A DNA stretch of 64,000 nt from Anthonomus grandis grandis (taxonomy: Eukaryota > Arthropoda > Insecta > Coleoptera > Curculionidae). Numbering within the stretch: position 1 is the stretch's first letter; each line of letters begins with the position of its first letter. Where the stretch lies: contig NC_065552.1 of NCBI RefSeq assembly GCF_022605725.1, positions 28,717,879 to 28,781,878 on the forward strand, given 5' to 3'. Both the position numbers and the translations under genes were made by a program. Under the pieces are notes generated by a model that did not search any database, was not told where the DNA came from, and was given only the letters and a program-made list of their open reading frames with translations. Shown one piece after another: positions 34,815-47,161 of this stretch.

Positions 34815-36290
34815 GGTTGCGGAGCCTCATAAAATCATACTCATGATACTGCAGGTAGTCCTCGAAACTACACTTTCTTATTTAAAGAGAGTTCTTGGCG
34901 CCAGCACTTCACTTTGTAGTGAACAAGGCTAAAAAAGATATAAACAATATGGAAATGGCACTTGCTCTTTTCTTTGATGTGGAAGGAGCATTTAGTAAGA
35001 CAAAAATAGACATCAACTGCTGCCGTTCTGACCAGGAGTGTCTTGGCTCACTTAGTCAGATGAGTCAAAACAGATTACGGCTACACTAGGAGATTGTCAT
35101 GTCAAGGCCAGGGTGAAAGGCGGCTGCCCACAAGGCAGTTGTCTTTTGTTACACCTCTAGTATCTGGTAATAGACAGTCTCCTCAATAAGCTAGAACTTA
35201 AAGGATTCTGTGCACCAGCATACGCGGATGATGGACTAGTGATGATCACGGGCTCTTGAGATGTGTAAGAATATAGCAATTTTAAAATCCAGATGTACTT
35301 TAGCGAATGGAAAAGGTTAAAAAAAGCCTTTCGAGTGGAAATCCCGATAAGGGAAGAATGTATCACGAACCAAATTAAGAAGCTAAATGGTTTACGGATG
35401 GGTCATGGATAAAAAGCATCAAGTCAGCCAGAGCCGGAGTGTACAGGATGAAAATGAACACACGAGAATCCTTTCCGCTAGGGCAACACACCACAGATTT
35501 CCAAGCAAAGGTGTTTGCTATATTTGAAGTAGCAAACAAACGGGAAGCATTGAAAGGTAACGAGAAGATTTGTATGTACTCTGATAGTTAAACTGCCCTC
35601 AAGGCAATGTTAAAATCCCGGGCTAGCTCAGCGCCAGTCTAGGAGCGCAGAAACGCTATGGAAAAATTGGCGGAAGGAACTCAAACTGCAATGAACGGGC
35701 TGACGACAAGACAAGATTCCTTTAGTACCCTCGTATATACTACGGTATCCCATACCGTGGCTCGACCTTAGTAAAAAACAAATTTCCTAGGAACTTAATA
35801 ATTAGGCCTAAAACAAGGAACAATTGGAAATAAACAGAAAAATTAACAGGTCAAGGAGACGTTACTAGATCATGACAGCTCTAAAATCGACTGGTAATAA
35901 AGAGCCGACAAGGGATTGGTGAGAATCCTAACTAGGCATAAAAAAAGTATAGACATCTACACCCTCTTGGTAGAAGAGAAAGTCTGGGCTGTCGGAATTA
36001 CGGTAGAGGAGAAAAAAGTACATAACATATATTAGAAATTTGTGACAAGTGGAATCGCCTAAAAAGCAAAATGTTTAAAGCTACTACACTATAACAGGAA
36101 GCTCTTAAACGAAGCGGGAAGATCTGGATTGGGACAGCGTGCAGGTTTTTATTAAGAGGTCGAGCAGACTCAGCAAAGACCTTGCATTAAAAGTAGAGGC
36201 GTAGGGTTAAGTGATTCTGGGGTTGGCAAAAAGGAACTTTTAGGTCTACTTGCCAAACTCTAGCTCCCACCCTTACTACTATATTCAGGG

Positions 36291-39019
36291 AATTTAATAA
36301 TGCAAATTTAAATTCAAAAGTTTTTTATTTGCCCAAAACACAAAAAATACACTACATAGTGCAAAATGTACTTACACAAATAAGGAATATTTTACGATTA
36401 TGGATAACCGATATACCGAATCAGAAAAATTAATCGGTGTGAAAAGACCCTACAACCTAAAAAACTAAAACTAAGACAAAATATAAAAAAAGATATTTTA
36501 AGTCTATTTTATTTATTCATCTTAATATTTTATACATTAAGATGAATTATTCCAGAGAAGCACCTAGAGTGCCAGCATGAAAGGACACGATCGTATTTTC
36601 AGCAAGGAGTATAAATTTATAGTCAAATTTAAAAAGTGGGAGTTTAATAATCTATAATAAAGCTAATACAATAATGTCCCCTTTTCTAATGACATTTACT
36701 TTTTACCTGAAAGTTTGATCATTAAAGTTATAAGAATAAAGTTTTTTTATGCATGCGGGGGAGAGTTCTAGTTTTAGTAAGAATTTCAACAGCACAGTTA
36801 AATGCTTTAGTATAGCCACAGCAGAATAAAAGACTCTTATATTAAAAAATTTCAAGTCACAGAAAAGCAAAATTATGGCTACCATGAATAAATTTTAATG
36901 GCTTTTTACATATCTTTTATAAAATTTTAATTAATCGAACAAAAGTTTTCGAAAACAGAAAATTATTGACGTCACTAGTTATAAACTTACCTTCTTTTTA
37001 ATCCTTCGTACGATAAAGTAATAAAACTAGAAGATTATTAAAAAATTAAAAAAAATTTAATCGATCTCTTGATGACCTGCAAATATTTTTAAATATTAAA
37101 ATTGAAAATATTTCAAAAACCGTCTGCCTTAGAAGTTAAACAATATACATAAAATGCATTTAGATTTTCAAGTGCCATCAAAAAATATAATTTTACATTT
37201 TTATATCATACCATTTATATTAACGGCATTAATTTTTTGTATAACCGAAAGTGTCAGAGCTATCAAGATATTATTTAAGTTGTGCGTTTCCCAATGACTT
37301 GGGAAAATAATATAACTTGGGAAATGTCACCCTGTCTAAGCAATTAAAGTTACGTAAATCGTGCATTAATTATTTTTTAGCGTGTTACTCAAAACCTCCC
37401 GATAAAAGAACAATAAAAGCAGATAAAATAATACATCTCTCGCGTGTAGTCAGATACATAAACGAACTTTTAATTTAGCCATAGAGTCCTAATGTTCGGT
37501 ATATAAACCGGTCGTAAATAAGTTCAGATACAGGCCAGTCATGTAATATGCCAACGCTGGAAAATAAATGTTGTCCATTTGAAAATGCAATAGTCATAAT
37601 TTTACATTTTCGTTGTTGTTACGTTATAGATGGCGGAAAACGATATGAGATGGTGGAATCATAAATACATACATTATTATTGCTCTATTACCCTTAGATG
37701 TTGGAGTTTTAAAGTTTTATTATCCTAAATATTTTTACACTCATTGCTTAACATATTAAATTTAATTAGCAGCCTGTTAAGTTCTATAATAAGGCTCAAT
37801 ATAATAATTTTCTAGCAAATAGGTGGTGCATAATATACGAGGGTAGTAATGGTCAATGTCCTTGCCTCTCAAACGTTATCCTTATTCCTTCTTCATAATA
37901 GACTTATTTTATTGTATGTCGTAATACATGCTGTATTAACAATCTCGAATAATTCAAACAGCAAAATCTTGCCTAGGATCAGCAAGGCACAGCTTCATAC
38001 CTTACCTTGCATTTCATGTAGATATTATTTTTGCTTAAAAGATCTGTATCCATATCTATCTGTTAAAAAATGAACGTTTCACCATTTTATTTTAGCTAAA
38101 AAGAGTTATTTATTGGTGTTCACTAGTAATTTTCAATATTATTCACATCACTCAGTGTTAGGGTAAAAACAAAAAATTTATCTAGAAGTAGCTTTAGCTA
38201 CATTTATAGTATGTACTTTTTTAGGGCACATTTACGTTTAAGCTTTTGAAGCATTGGACCAACAAAAGAAAAGAATGCTAAAATGTTTGATAGCCTTGTC
38301 CAGAAAAAAAATGTCTTGATTATTGCATTAATAAGTCAAAATGTCAAGTTTAAAATGCTTTTTTAAAGTTATTATTTTAAAGGCATTTCTCCTACTCTCT
38401 GCTGATTTCTGATCGACACAAATTAAACGTAGAAATGTGGCATATGTATTTCCTCTTCCGGTAGCAAGAAGTGAGGAATCGGGAAAACATTATCTTTTCT
38501 CTTTAACTTTATGCTTTGCTTACGCCATTTTGCTATAATATAATGCATAGGTATTCCGATACCTAAAAAAGAAATTTTACAAATGTACATTTTAATGCAT
38601 CATAATTTTAAAAATATGCATTATTTATTTTTTGCTATCAGCTATGAAAAAGATATAAATAAATAAGTCAGCAAGTGTTGGTAAGCAACTTATCAAGCAC
38701 TAGCTTTTTTTATTTCAGTGCTCTCGTATACAGTAAAATATTAAATTGAATAAAATAAAAGTGAATTAACTAGAACCAAACAATCTAAATATTTGAATCT
38801 GAAAGTGCATTAATACATTTTTAAAGATGCTTTTCCGTATTTCGAGAATTTAAAAACTCCTCTGTACAATCACATTTCATATTGAATCAAATATCAACAT
38901 TGAAAAATACACTTTAAAAGTTAAGGCTAAAAAAGTAATTGTTGCAACGATGTTGCCAAACTACCACAAAGCTGATGTACATACATAAATTCATGTTATC
39001 TTAAATCATATTTACTTAC
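36291..39019. other. Intron sequence with an island at 37380-37680
   Basis: No coding region. The block 37380-37680 is complex and less AT-rich than the surroundings (for example ACCGGTCGTAAATAAG near 37508), and a smaller one lies at 38400-38530. Both lie within the K2P intron upstream of the cap exon and are candidates for conserved regulatory DNA. The first bases left of 39020 are the donor GTAAGT of the adjacent exon. Confidence 0.45.
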
Positions 39020-39208
39020 CTTCTAAGGCCATAAATGTAAATGCTCCTATAATAGTATATCCTAAAACTAAACAGCACACTCCCAACGTTGCTAGTATAG
39101 ATGTAGACCTTGGTCCTGGACAGGAGTAGCAACAGCAAAAAAATGATGGCTGGTCCTTCAAATATAGATCTTTTTGTTCGTAGCAACATTTTCTTGTTGA
39201 GGGACTAC
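39020..39208 (-). CDS. K2P potassium channel, exon with N-terminal tail and membrane helix 1
   Basis: This exon is 189 bp: 2 nt, 62 codons, 1 nt. The acceptor TTGTTTCAG ends at 39209 and the donor is GTAAGT from 39019 (minus strand). It starts SPSTRKCCYEQKDLYLK after the split glycine and has a cysteine cluster SFFCCCYSC that could be lipid-modified. It then has the first transmembrane segment, ILATLGVCCLVLGYTIIGAF, ending TFMALE. The GYTxxGAFxFxALE pattern is the hallmark of K2P helix 1. The split codon joins to the exon at 24844-25161 as GGA (Gly), giving ALE-G-DLYQD without a frame break. The intron between them is about 13.9 kb and full of transposons. Confidence 0.9.
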
Positions 39209-39379
39209 CTGAAACAACATATCAAAGTGAACAATTTAATTGTTTTTAATAGCTGAAAATAAACAGTAATCTTGTTTTGATTATTATGAAATGCTGTTTA
39301 ATAAATAATTCTTTTATGACAAATCCAAAAGCAAAAAACCAATTTCAATTAATCTAAAGCGCATTTGTTCGATTTTAAA

Positions 39380-39560
39380 TAAAACAGTCGCGGTTTTTTT
39401 ACTGTTTTTCGCTCTTTGTATTTTTTCACACAAAAGTGCTTGTGCTCTGTCATTATTAATTTTTTAGTGGCCGGTTTCGAATTCAATATTTATCAATTTA
39501 AAGTTTATATCTAAATTAGAAAATAGTTAAAGCTTGTTTTTTAGATGTAAGATTTATAAT
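39380..39560. repeat. Dispersed repeat, copy a
   Basis: TCGCTCTTTGTATTTTTT, CTGTCATT, ATTTTTTAGTGGC and TTTCGAATTCAATATTT occur in the same order as related blocks at 48890-49080. Each copy lies a few hundred bases upstream of a transposase-type relic on the plus strand, so the repeat may be a 5' end of one of those families. Confidence 0.45.
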
Positions 39561-39964
39561 TACTACTTAATATAGTAATAACATACAATTTTATAATTTT
39601 GTCTGCAGAAAACACCTACACAGAAGGGAGGAGGAAGAAATGACTCTTCTTCTGCGAAGCATTCAACCAGACCAGGGCGACTGCTAGACTACCGGGAGTT
39701 CAAGAGCTACTGGTGTTCATAAAGAATTTCTGCGCCAATAAAAAAACTGTGAGAATAATTGCTTAACTAAAATAAATAAAATCGATTGTTTGAAATTTTT
39801 TTATAAATAGAAAACGTTTTAACCTAAAATGCTTTTCTATGTGACGTAGTAAAACAGTTGACGCTATAAGTTAATTGTCCTAGAACTGGCGTTAAACCTG
39901 CAAAAACCGTAACTAATAAAATATCCGAGGCGTACAAAATATCCAATGGTCTAACGGGGACATA

Positions 39965-41335
39965 TGTCATCTTCAGGGAAGAATATTCGTGGCAAACATC
40001 CTCCAGTCAACAAAACGTCCAAGGAAAAATTGGAAGCAGTTCACAACTTTTCCTGCATATTAGTCTTACTATGCCAGGGCTCACAAACCAAATAGCAAAT
40101 ATCTCGACAGTAATCTAAACATACGTTCTCACCAGAAAATTTGCAATGAACAAAATTCAGCTGCGCTATCAGAAGCCATTTATTGGAAAGTTTTTTACTG
40201 GCTTAATTTGCACTTATACGTAAAATCTGGTACTTTTAAAGCAAGGCACATCATGGCAGACTAAGATGAAAAAAATTAAAATTAAAACATGAACTTTCGT
40301 TTACAAAAAGCAAAAAACGCAAAAAATCTCTTAAACTTTGATAAGGGTACTTGTATTTTAAATAAAGGAAAAATCTACGGACTTCGACCTACAAAAGCCA
40401 CTTCTCTTTCCAACACTGACATGTTCAGTGGCTTACTACAAAAGAAACATATAGTTGGCATACACGAATTGTGTGAGGAAGAAAATGCACTCATATATTC
40501 CTGAGATGAAAGTGTCGCTTCCCGTGATGCTCAGAAAATTGGGTCTTGTATGCGAAAACATATTTTAACTTATGTAAAAGTGCAAGTCATCTTATTGCCT
40601 ATACTGATGCTTGCGGAGATCCGAACAGATACTTTAAACAATGTGTGCTCTAGCTAAAACTGTTTGCTGAGCCTGAGCAGACAGTAGAAATCATTCAGGT
40701 CATTCATTTTTGCTAAATGATAGGGTTTTCGGTGTCATTGAACAATATGCAAAAAATGAAGTAAAGTATATGCCTGATTACGAGACAGTTTCAGACTAGT
40801 TTTAATCTTCTCCCGAAGATGCTGACATCGTTAGAGAAACACGTGTCAAGATTAAAAATAAAGAGTTTTGGTCAGTGGTAAAACTGTCTCGTAATTTGAG
40901 CATCACACCAAAGGTTCCAACTAGTAATAGAACTATATACCCGATGATTGGTGCTCTATTATTAGAAATTTTAAATCTCGAAATCCGTTGCAGTTATACG
41001 AGATGAAGAGAACTGATTTGATGAGCAAATATGTTGGCTAAAAATGTCATTTTAAAAAGTCACAGCCATATAAAATTTATTACAAAGAAACATTAAACGA
41101 AAGCGTGGCTCTTAAAATAATAGACCTACTTCCTGGTAAAAAAGGTCGAGTGACAGATTTTAAGAATATTCAGTTACCCATTCTTTATGAACCTACATTG
41201 CCTATTAATACTAATAAAAGGAAAAATATGGGGGGATTGTATCAGTCTATACTATCAGTGTACCAAGAGTTCTTTAAAAACCTCAAAACAGCAAATGCTA
41301 AATACTGCATCTTTAGAAGATGTAGATGAAAAGTT
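39965..41335 (+). pseudogene. Relic of an uncharacterised multicopy insect ORF family (probable transposase)
   Basis: Translation across frames gives, in order, RNIRGKHPPVNKTSKEKLEA (about 39980-40040), a degraded middle (LQKAKNAKNLLN, about 40300), GLLQKKHIVGIHELCEE (about 40430-40480), ASRDAQKIGSCMRKH (about 40515-40560) and AYTDACGDPNRYFKQCV (about 40598-40650). Then come GVIEQYAKNEVKYMPDYETV-like residues (about 40730-40790), FWSVVKLSRNLSI (about 40868-40905) and a basic tail to 41329. From memory of insect gene sets, this matches a repeated ORF family with RGKH, IGSC(L/M)xKH, (S/T)DxCGGQN and IE(K/Q) motifs, which I cannot name. The spaced Asp and Glu would fit a DDE enzyme, but that is inference. 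Stops and shifts make it dead. Confidence 0.55.
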
Positions 41336-42585
41336 TACTTAACTTGTTTTGTTGTGTGGTTTATTTTACATTTATATAAAGGATTTTCTGTTTTTTTAGG
41401 CGTATCATAAGCTTTATAAAAAATAAACAAATGTACTAAAAATAGTTTTTGTTTATACGGGATGAATGAAAATTTGCTATGCAAAATTTTAAATAATACA
41501 GTTTATAGTGTTAATGAAGTAAAAGTCAGAATGGCCTAAATCCAAAAAAATTAGCGAAAAGCACTAGAATGATAAAAATTTATATCTTCTATAAGAAAAT
41601 TTAAGTTATTCCTCATTAACATAATCTTAATATTGAATTTTTAATATTTGGACTTGGTCCGTCCACATTTAGTTTGTGAACGTCCAAATAGTTTAAATTT
41701 TTTCTTTTTATAATATTTCTTTGTTTTTCTCTCCAAATTAAAACTACCATTTCATTTAATTCAATTTTCTCCTTTTAATATAACCAATTTAATTAAAATT
41801 TTTATGTTATGTCTTAACAACCACAAATCTGCGCGTGTACGATAGCCTTTAATTTTCTAAATTTCTTTGGTTTGTGCTGAACGGAGACCAGAGAGAAGAC
41901 GACTTCCTTGTTAGCACTTTTATCATCGCGCATTGATTCCAGTGTCGTGATCTATACGTTTACTTCCGCAACTGTTATCTTAATCTTACCGCATCACAGA
42001 TCGTAATTTACTTATCAAACCCGCAACCACTCTTAGTGATTCAACCCGAATTAGAAGACCCAATAAGTCCAAAGCAGGCCTGCTGAAGCTGGACACAGAC
42101 ACCTTAAGGTAAGGATCTTTAAAGGCTGGTTTTTCGACCTTTCCACATCTACTTTTATTCACACAAATACAGTCCACTTTAAATATGTTACTGAATTATC
42201 TAAATCCACCTTGTGCTTAACTAAAAAGATAAGTAACAACTTTACAAAAGAGAAAAAAAGAAAAAGTTCTTTTTTTCTTACCAGACCAACCATGACTGAA
42301 TGACTGGATAACTACCAATAGTACATTAAATTTAAGCTAATTATTTAAAAATCATATTTTCAACACGCTTTTATATTAGCTCGGGTTATACCTATGTATG
42401 TATGTATGTAATAGAATCTTTGAGCTTAATTTTCACTGGTTTCTCACACGTATGAAGGACCGATGACGACGCAATAATTTAGTTTCCCATTATCCTTAAT
42501 AGGACTGCCAGGATTAATAAATTGTTTTTTAGATCCTCTAAAGGAGAGTAAATGAAATAGAGATAGTGTGCGATCTGCGCAAAAG
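41336..42585. other. Intron sequence with an island at 41825-42140
   Basis: AT-rich except for 41825-42140, which is complex and GC-elevated (for example CATCGCGCATTGATTCC near 41924). It is open on the minus strand for 63 codons, but the translation resembles nothing known to me. A TATG microsatellite lies at 42393-42408. No gene is called. Confidence 0.4.
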
Positions 42586-42880
42586 TAGAAAATAATTTTT
42601 AATTACAAAGAGTTTTTATTACAGTAGTAGAACGTTGGACAATCAATCATAATTAATTACCTCAAATTATTGTCAAAATAATTTAATCATAGATAGCTGT
42701 CAATAGAATAATTGTCATATTTAATATATTGAGCATCCCATGCTTTTTACTCTAATTTAAATTATTCGGTTAATAACTTAAATTTTATCATGATTTTTGT
42801 TTCAGGTAATTAATTATGATTGATTGTCCGAGCTTCTATTACTATAATAAAAACTTTTTGTAATTAAAAATTATTTTCTA
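42586..42880. mobile_element. MITE with 77-bp terminal inverted repeats
   Basis: The left arm 42586-42662 and the right arm 42804-42880 are inverted copies differing at only a handful of positions. They start TAGAAAATAATTTTTAATTA and end GACAATCAATCATAATTAAT plus TACCT. The 141-bp centre is AT-rich and non-coding. The 295-bp total length and long arms fit a miniature inverted-repeat element. The flanks begin with TA on the left arm edge, but the target duplication is ambiguous. Confidence 0.8.
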
Positions 42881-43885
42881 TTTTTTAGTTCGATTAGCAA
42901 TAAAAGCGTCTTCTCTTAGTTTTTTTAAACTTGTGTATTTTACTTATATTACTCTGGTTTTCAATAGCTTATTTAGATATCGGACATTACGGTATGCTAC
43001 TGATAAAAAATTCAAGCCTAAAGCATTAACAAAGGTAGCCATAGTAAAGTAGTAAAGAATCTGCGAGCCCCTTTACCCCCAATCACTCCTCAGACAATGC
43101 CCAGAACCCCACATACTACCTAAACATAAAACTATACAAACAAAAACGAAAAAAATTATTATATAAAAAAGAAAACAAATTGCAATGGTAAAAATATTAA
43201 AATACATAATTCGCACCTCGTGAAAATAATGACTATAACATAACCTACTACTTAACTAGGGTGAGGTGGGGTAAATGTAATCATAAGGCAAATGTAATCA
43301 AGCCCTATGTTTTTTTTTATAAAGTTTTGGAACAAAAATTGTCTTCGAAATTCGAAAATATAACCCTTTTTATACCCATATTACTTTTTATTAACCTCTT
43401 AGTTCCAGTTTCAAAGATTTCCCTTTTTCTTTTTTGTACTTTGACATTTATAATAATTTTATGAGTGCCTTTTAGGAATTTTAATTCCCTATTACTACTG
43501 CTAATATTAGTATTTAGTTGTAATATTATGCTCCCTTAGGTAATTTTTGACAAGGATGTTGATTCTGCTATCAGATTTGATTTTCGATACAAAAAATATA
43601 TGCCAGCGATTACATTTACCCCACCGAAATACGCATATGGGATAAGTGTAATCACTGAGACTGGGGTGAATGTAATCACTGACTACATTTGCCCCAGCCT
43701 CCTCCTTCTTGAGTTTTTAGGCTATAACCTATCATTTTCTCTATTGTTACAGGCTAAGACTAATATCGAGGAAATAGTGTAAATACTTACCAAAGACTTT
43801 AATTAATTGTAAAGACAGTGTGGAAATCTTTAAAATACGACCGATCTAAGACTAGTTTATACAGTTCCTAGTGAGTTCCTTCAAA

Positions 43886-44923
43886 ATGGTAAGAGTGTAT
43901 AAAAAAAAGAAACAAGACCCTTCTTACAGTGCTGAAATTTTAAAAGATGCGATTAGAAACATACAAGAAAATCGTATCAGTATTCGTGGTGCTGTCCAGA
44001 GGAATCAAATCCCATTTTTCACTCTTCAAAAACACCCCGGGGATCAAAAAGCGCGTGCAAAGGAAGACCCACCGCAATACCTGCAGCTGATGAAGAAAAA
44101 TTAGTGAATGGCATAAAAATCATGGAGAAGTGGGGTTGGGGGCTCAGCAGAATGAAAATCTTAAAATTGGTGGGAAAGTATGTCATGAAAAATAATATAA
44201 AAACGTTATTTAAAGATGGAATACCTGGCGAGGATTGGTTCGTATCCTTTCAAAAAAGGCACAGGCTATCTTTAAAAAAAAACACAGGGACTGGAGTATG
44301 CCAGAAAAAAAGCCAATGATCCATTTGTGATTGAACAATATTTTGACATATTAAAAGCAACCTTAGAAAATAACGACCTGCAAAAGAAGCCTTCTTAGAT
44401 TTATAACATCGACAAAACTAGTTTTACGCTCGATCCAAGTAAAACTAAAATTCTGGGTCAGAAAAATGCCCCTGCTTCAAGAATAACCACCGGGCCTGGA
44501 AGAGAGAGTACGACAGTTGGGTGGCAAAGTCAATGGGGATAAACTGCCTCCATTAATTGTTTTTAAGGGAAAAAATCTATGGAGTACCTAGCTGGCTCCC
44601 AAGAAATCTACCTTTCCAGGTACTTCTTATGCTACATCACCAAATGGTTGGATGGAAACCGAAATCTTTGTAAACTATTTTACAAAAACTTTTATTCGCA
44701 ACGTTGTACCTGAAAGACCAATCCTGCTTTTGTATGATGGACATTCAACGCACTTAGACCCAAAACATATCGAGGCGGCTGTCGAAAATGATATAATTGT
44801 ACTTAAATTACCTCCACACTCCAGCCACCTATTGCAACCCATGGACCTAGCGGTCTTTAAGAGCCTTAAGTCACAGTGGGATTCCAAATTAGCTGAGTAC
44901 CAAAGAAAACATGTGGATGTTAA
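43886..44923 (+). pseudogene. pogo transposase, N-terminal and DDE part
   Basis: It starts MVRVYKKKKQDPSYSAEILK, the psq-type helix-turn-helix that binds the termini, and continues with a CENP-B-like second helix-turn-helix (WFVSFQKRHRLSLKK, about 44239-44282). The DDE_1 core follows: YNIDKTSF with Asp codon 44411-44413, LLLYDGHSTHL with Asp 44736-44738, and HLLQPMDLAVFKSLKSQWDS with Asp 44844-44846. There are 35 residues between the second and third Asp. All three acidic residues are present, but frameshifts near 44035, 44290, 44510 and 44570 and a stop near 44398 break the reading. It ends at KHVDV, where the nested element begins. Confidence 0.85.
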
Positions 44924-47161
44924 CACGTTGACTGCCACACTCCAAAAAAAAAAACACAAAACCTGGAGCCATTGCGACTTTTTGATAAATATCAGTAAAA
45001 ATGGCTTTAATAAATAAATAATAAATGAGTTTTACATATTTACTTTAAAAAGGGTAATTTAGGGCCGTGAATTAAATGTAATTCATGAGGCCCTAGAAAG
45101 AACAAGTTGAGAGGTAAATACCTAAAGTTTTGAATGTATATTTTTTTAAACGAATATGGCTTTTTTTAGAACAGATATTTTGAAAAAGAAACAACTAACA
45201 CCAATCAACAAATAGGGTCAATATCACTCGATATGCCATCCACTTAAACGGTTGATCAAACTATAGAGGAAGTAGTAAATCAAGCAGATCAAAACCCAGA
45301 ATTATCTGACCATTCGGAGCCTGATGAGGATTCTTCTGATGTTCCTGGGGAGTTGGTATGGAGCCCCGTTACTGGAATAAACCTAAAACAATTTTAATTT
45401 TCTGAAGTTAACCCTGGAATTCCTGCAGATATTATCAATGATTTATTTGACAAAAGTCCGTATAATTATTACAAGTTCTTTTTGATTGAAGGCATCATTC
45501 AGCACATGGTGACAGAGACAAACAGGTATGCACAACAAACGCTGGAAAATGAAAACCATTCACGACACTCTCGGCTTACAAAATGGAAAGATTTATCTAC
45601 AAAAGAATTTGAGACTTGTGTGGGCATTATATTTTAGATGGGTCTCAATAAAAAACCAAAACTATCTGATTACTGTTCACAAAAATTTATTTATGAGAAT
45701 AAAGTAAAAAATTAAATGTCCAGAAATCGTTTTGAGCTTATTCTACGCATGTGGCATTTATCAGATAATAAAGCACGCCCCGAAGGTAATCGACTCTTTA
45801 AGATAAAACACCTTATAGATTTATTATTGGCTCGCTTTTAGGCAGCAAATATACCCAAAAAAAAATTTGCATAAACGAAACTTTGGTACCTTTTCGAGGA
45901 AAACTTGCCTTTAAGCAATTTATAAAAAATAAAAAACATAAATTTGGCATAAAGGTATATAAATTATGCACTGAAAATGGTTATACTTATAATATGAAAG
46001 TATATTGCGGTAGAGATGTCCAGCCAGGAGCACCAGCAGCTTCATCTGTAGTAATGGAGTTAATGGCTAATCTTTTGGATTCGGGAAGAATACTTTACAC
46101 AGACAATTTTTACACCGGTGTCCATCTTGCTCATAAATTATTAAAACATTCCACTCATCTTGTTGGCACTCTAAGAAGTAATAGGAAACTAAACCCACAA
46201 GAAGTTATACAGGCCAAATTGAACAAGAATGATACCATTTCTCGAGAAAGCAATACTGGAGTAGTAGTCCTTAAGTGGAAAGACAAAAGAGACGTACTGA
46301 CATTGAGCACTCTTCATGACAACAGAATGGTCGATATTCCTAAAGAGAACGGCACAGTTACTCAAAAATCTCAAATTGTGGTGGATTACAATCGTAGTAA
46401 AGGTTTTATTGATATATCAGACCAAATGAAAGCCTATTCAGCTGCACTCAGGATAGGGGTAAAATGGTACCGTAAACTCGCAATCGAATTGATAACAGGA
46501 TCGGCTCTTGTAAATGCACACATTCTTTACAAAATAATTAAAAAGAAAAACATAAAAATAACCAGTTTTAAAGAAGAGGTTACAATGGCTCTATTACAGT
46601 CTGAAATTTCCAAAACAGAAAATTTACCAACAGAAGATTGTTCTTTAAAACATATGGATGCAAGAAGAAGATGTACAGTTTGTTATGAGAGCTTGAAGTC
46701 GCAATTTGGAAGGAAACATGCAGCTTTAAAAGCAAAACAAACTCCGTATAAGTGCGAAAAATGTAAATCTTATTTTTGCGTAGAATGTTTTTTTGTTGAA
46801 CACAAATCATTTAAATTATAAGTACTAAATAAAATATCCATTAAATTAACCATTATTTTGTTCTATAAGCTTAAAAACATGTGTTTATTTTGTCTATAAT
46901 AAAGGTAATATTAGTTATAACATATGTGTATTTTTATGCCTCCTTTAATTAAAAAAATAAGCTAAAACTACAGGCCAATTATATTAGTTTTCTCCTGAGG
47001 CCATGGTCAATATCAGTCCATAAGCAAAGTATTAAAACGTGAAGCGTACAGAAGTCACACGGCGTTATAGGTAAGTATGTGATGGAGTTAAATAAAATTC
47101 ACATGGCGCAGAGTGCCCAACGCCGTGTGAATTATATTTACTTCATATGGCAGTCAACGTG
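44924..47161 (+). mobile_element. piggyBac-family element 2, nested in the pogo transposase
   Basis: The TTAA target is duplicated at 44920-44923 and 47162-47165. The inverted termini are CACGTTGACTGCCACAC (44924-44940) and, inverted, CACGTTGACTGCCATAT (47161-47145). The interior copy of CACACGGCGTTGGGC-like sequence at 47115-47135, with a partial inverted partner near 47060-47070, adds a subterminal repeat. Excising the element and one TTAA restores the pogo frame through KHVDV-KIAKKDF. The element is 2238 bp and carries its own transposase on the same strand. Confidence 0.92.
45260..46821 (+). pseudogene. piggyBac transposase 2, C-terminal 300 residues open
   Basis: The N-terminal acidic part (EEVVNQADQNPELSDHSEPD) and a segment LVWSPVTGINLKQF lie in one frame. 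The core (NRFELILRMWHLSDNKARPE; RLFKIKHLIDLLLARF) continues with stops near 45395, 45636, 45713 and 45839. A clean frame from about 45841 to 46821 holds ICINETLVPFRGKLAFKQF, LYTDNFYTGVHLAHKLL with the second catalytic Asp, GFIDISDQMKAYS with the third, and a zinc-binding tail (RRCTVCYES...YKCEKCKSYFCVECF). The first catalytic Asp, expected in the (I/V)DE motif, reads Asn (codon 45874-45876). With the upstream stops this predicts an inactive enzyme. Confidence 0.88.

Larger units (their letters stand above)
33740..36290 (+). pseudogene. R1-like LINE, heavily degraded, interrupted by a foldback element
   Basis: In order on the plus strand: endonuclease end with an SDYR (SDH-type) motif near 33790 and NPRATD near 33860; linker with LPWWNYTLDHLK near 34025-34060; RT motif A region ALALFFDVEGAFSKTK (about 34955-35000); motifs before and at the catalytic box with PAYADDG at about 35214-35235; RNase H WFTDGSWIKS (about 35390-35420), AGVYRM, and FQAKVFAIF (about 35500); and a C-terminal knuckle region to about 36280. 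DVEGAF and a Gly-rich PQG-like segment are typical of the R1 clade. Many stops and frameshifts are present. The linker is split by the element at 34451-34814. Confidence 0.75.

Noticed and set aside
42393..42408. TATG repeats as a CRISPR-like or satellite array
   Set aside because: Only four tetranucleotide units; an ordinary microsatellite.
44923..45017. C-terminal extension of the pogo DDE frame past KHVDV
   Set aside because: The residues after the TTAA site are encoded by the terminal repeat of the nested piggyBac, so the tail is a junction artefact.
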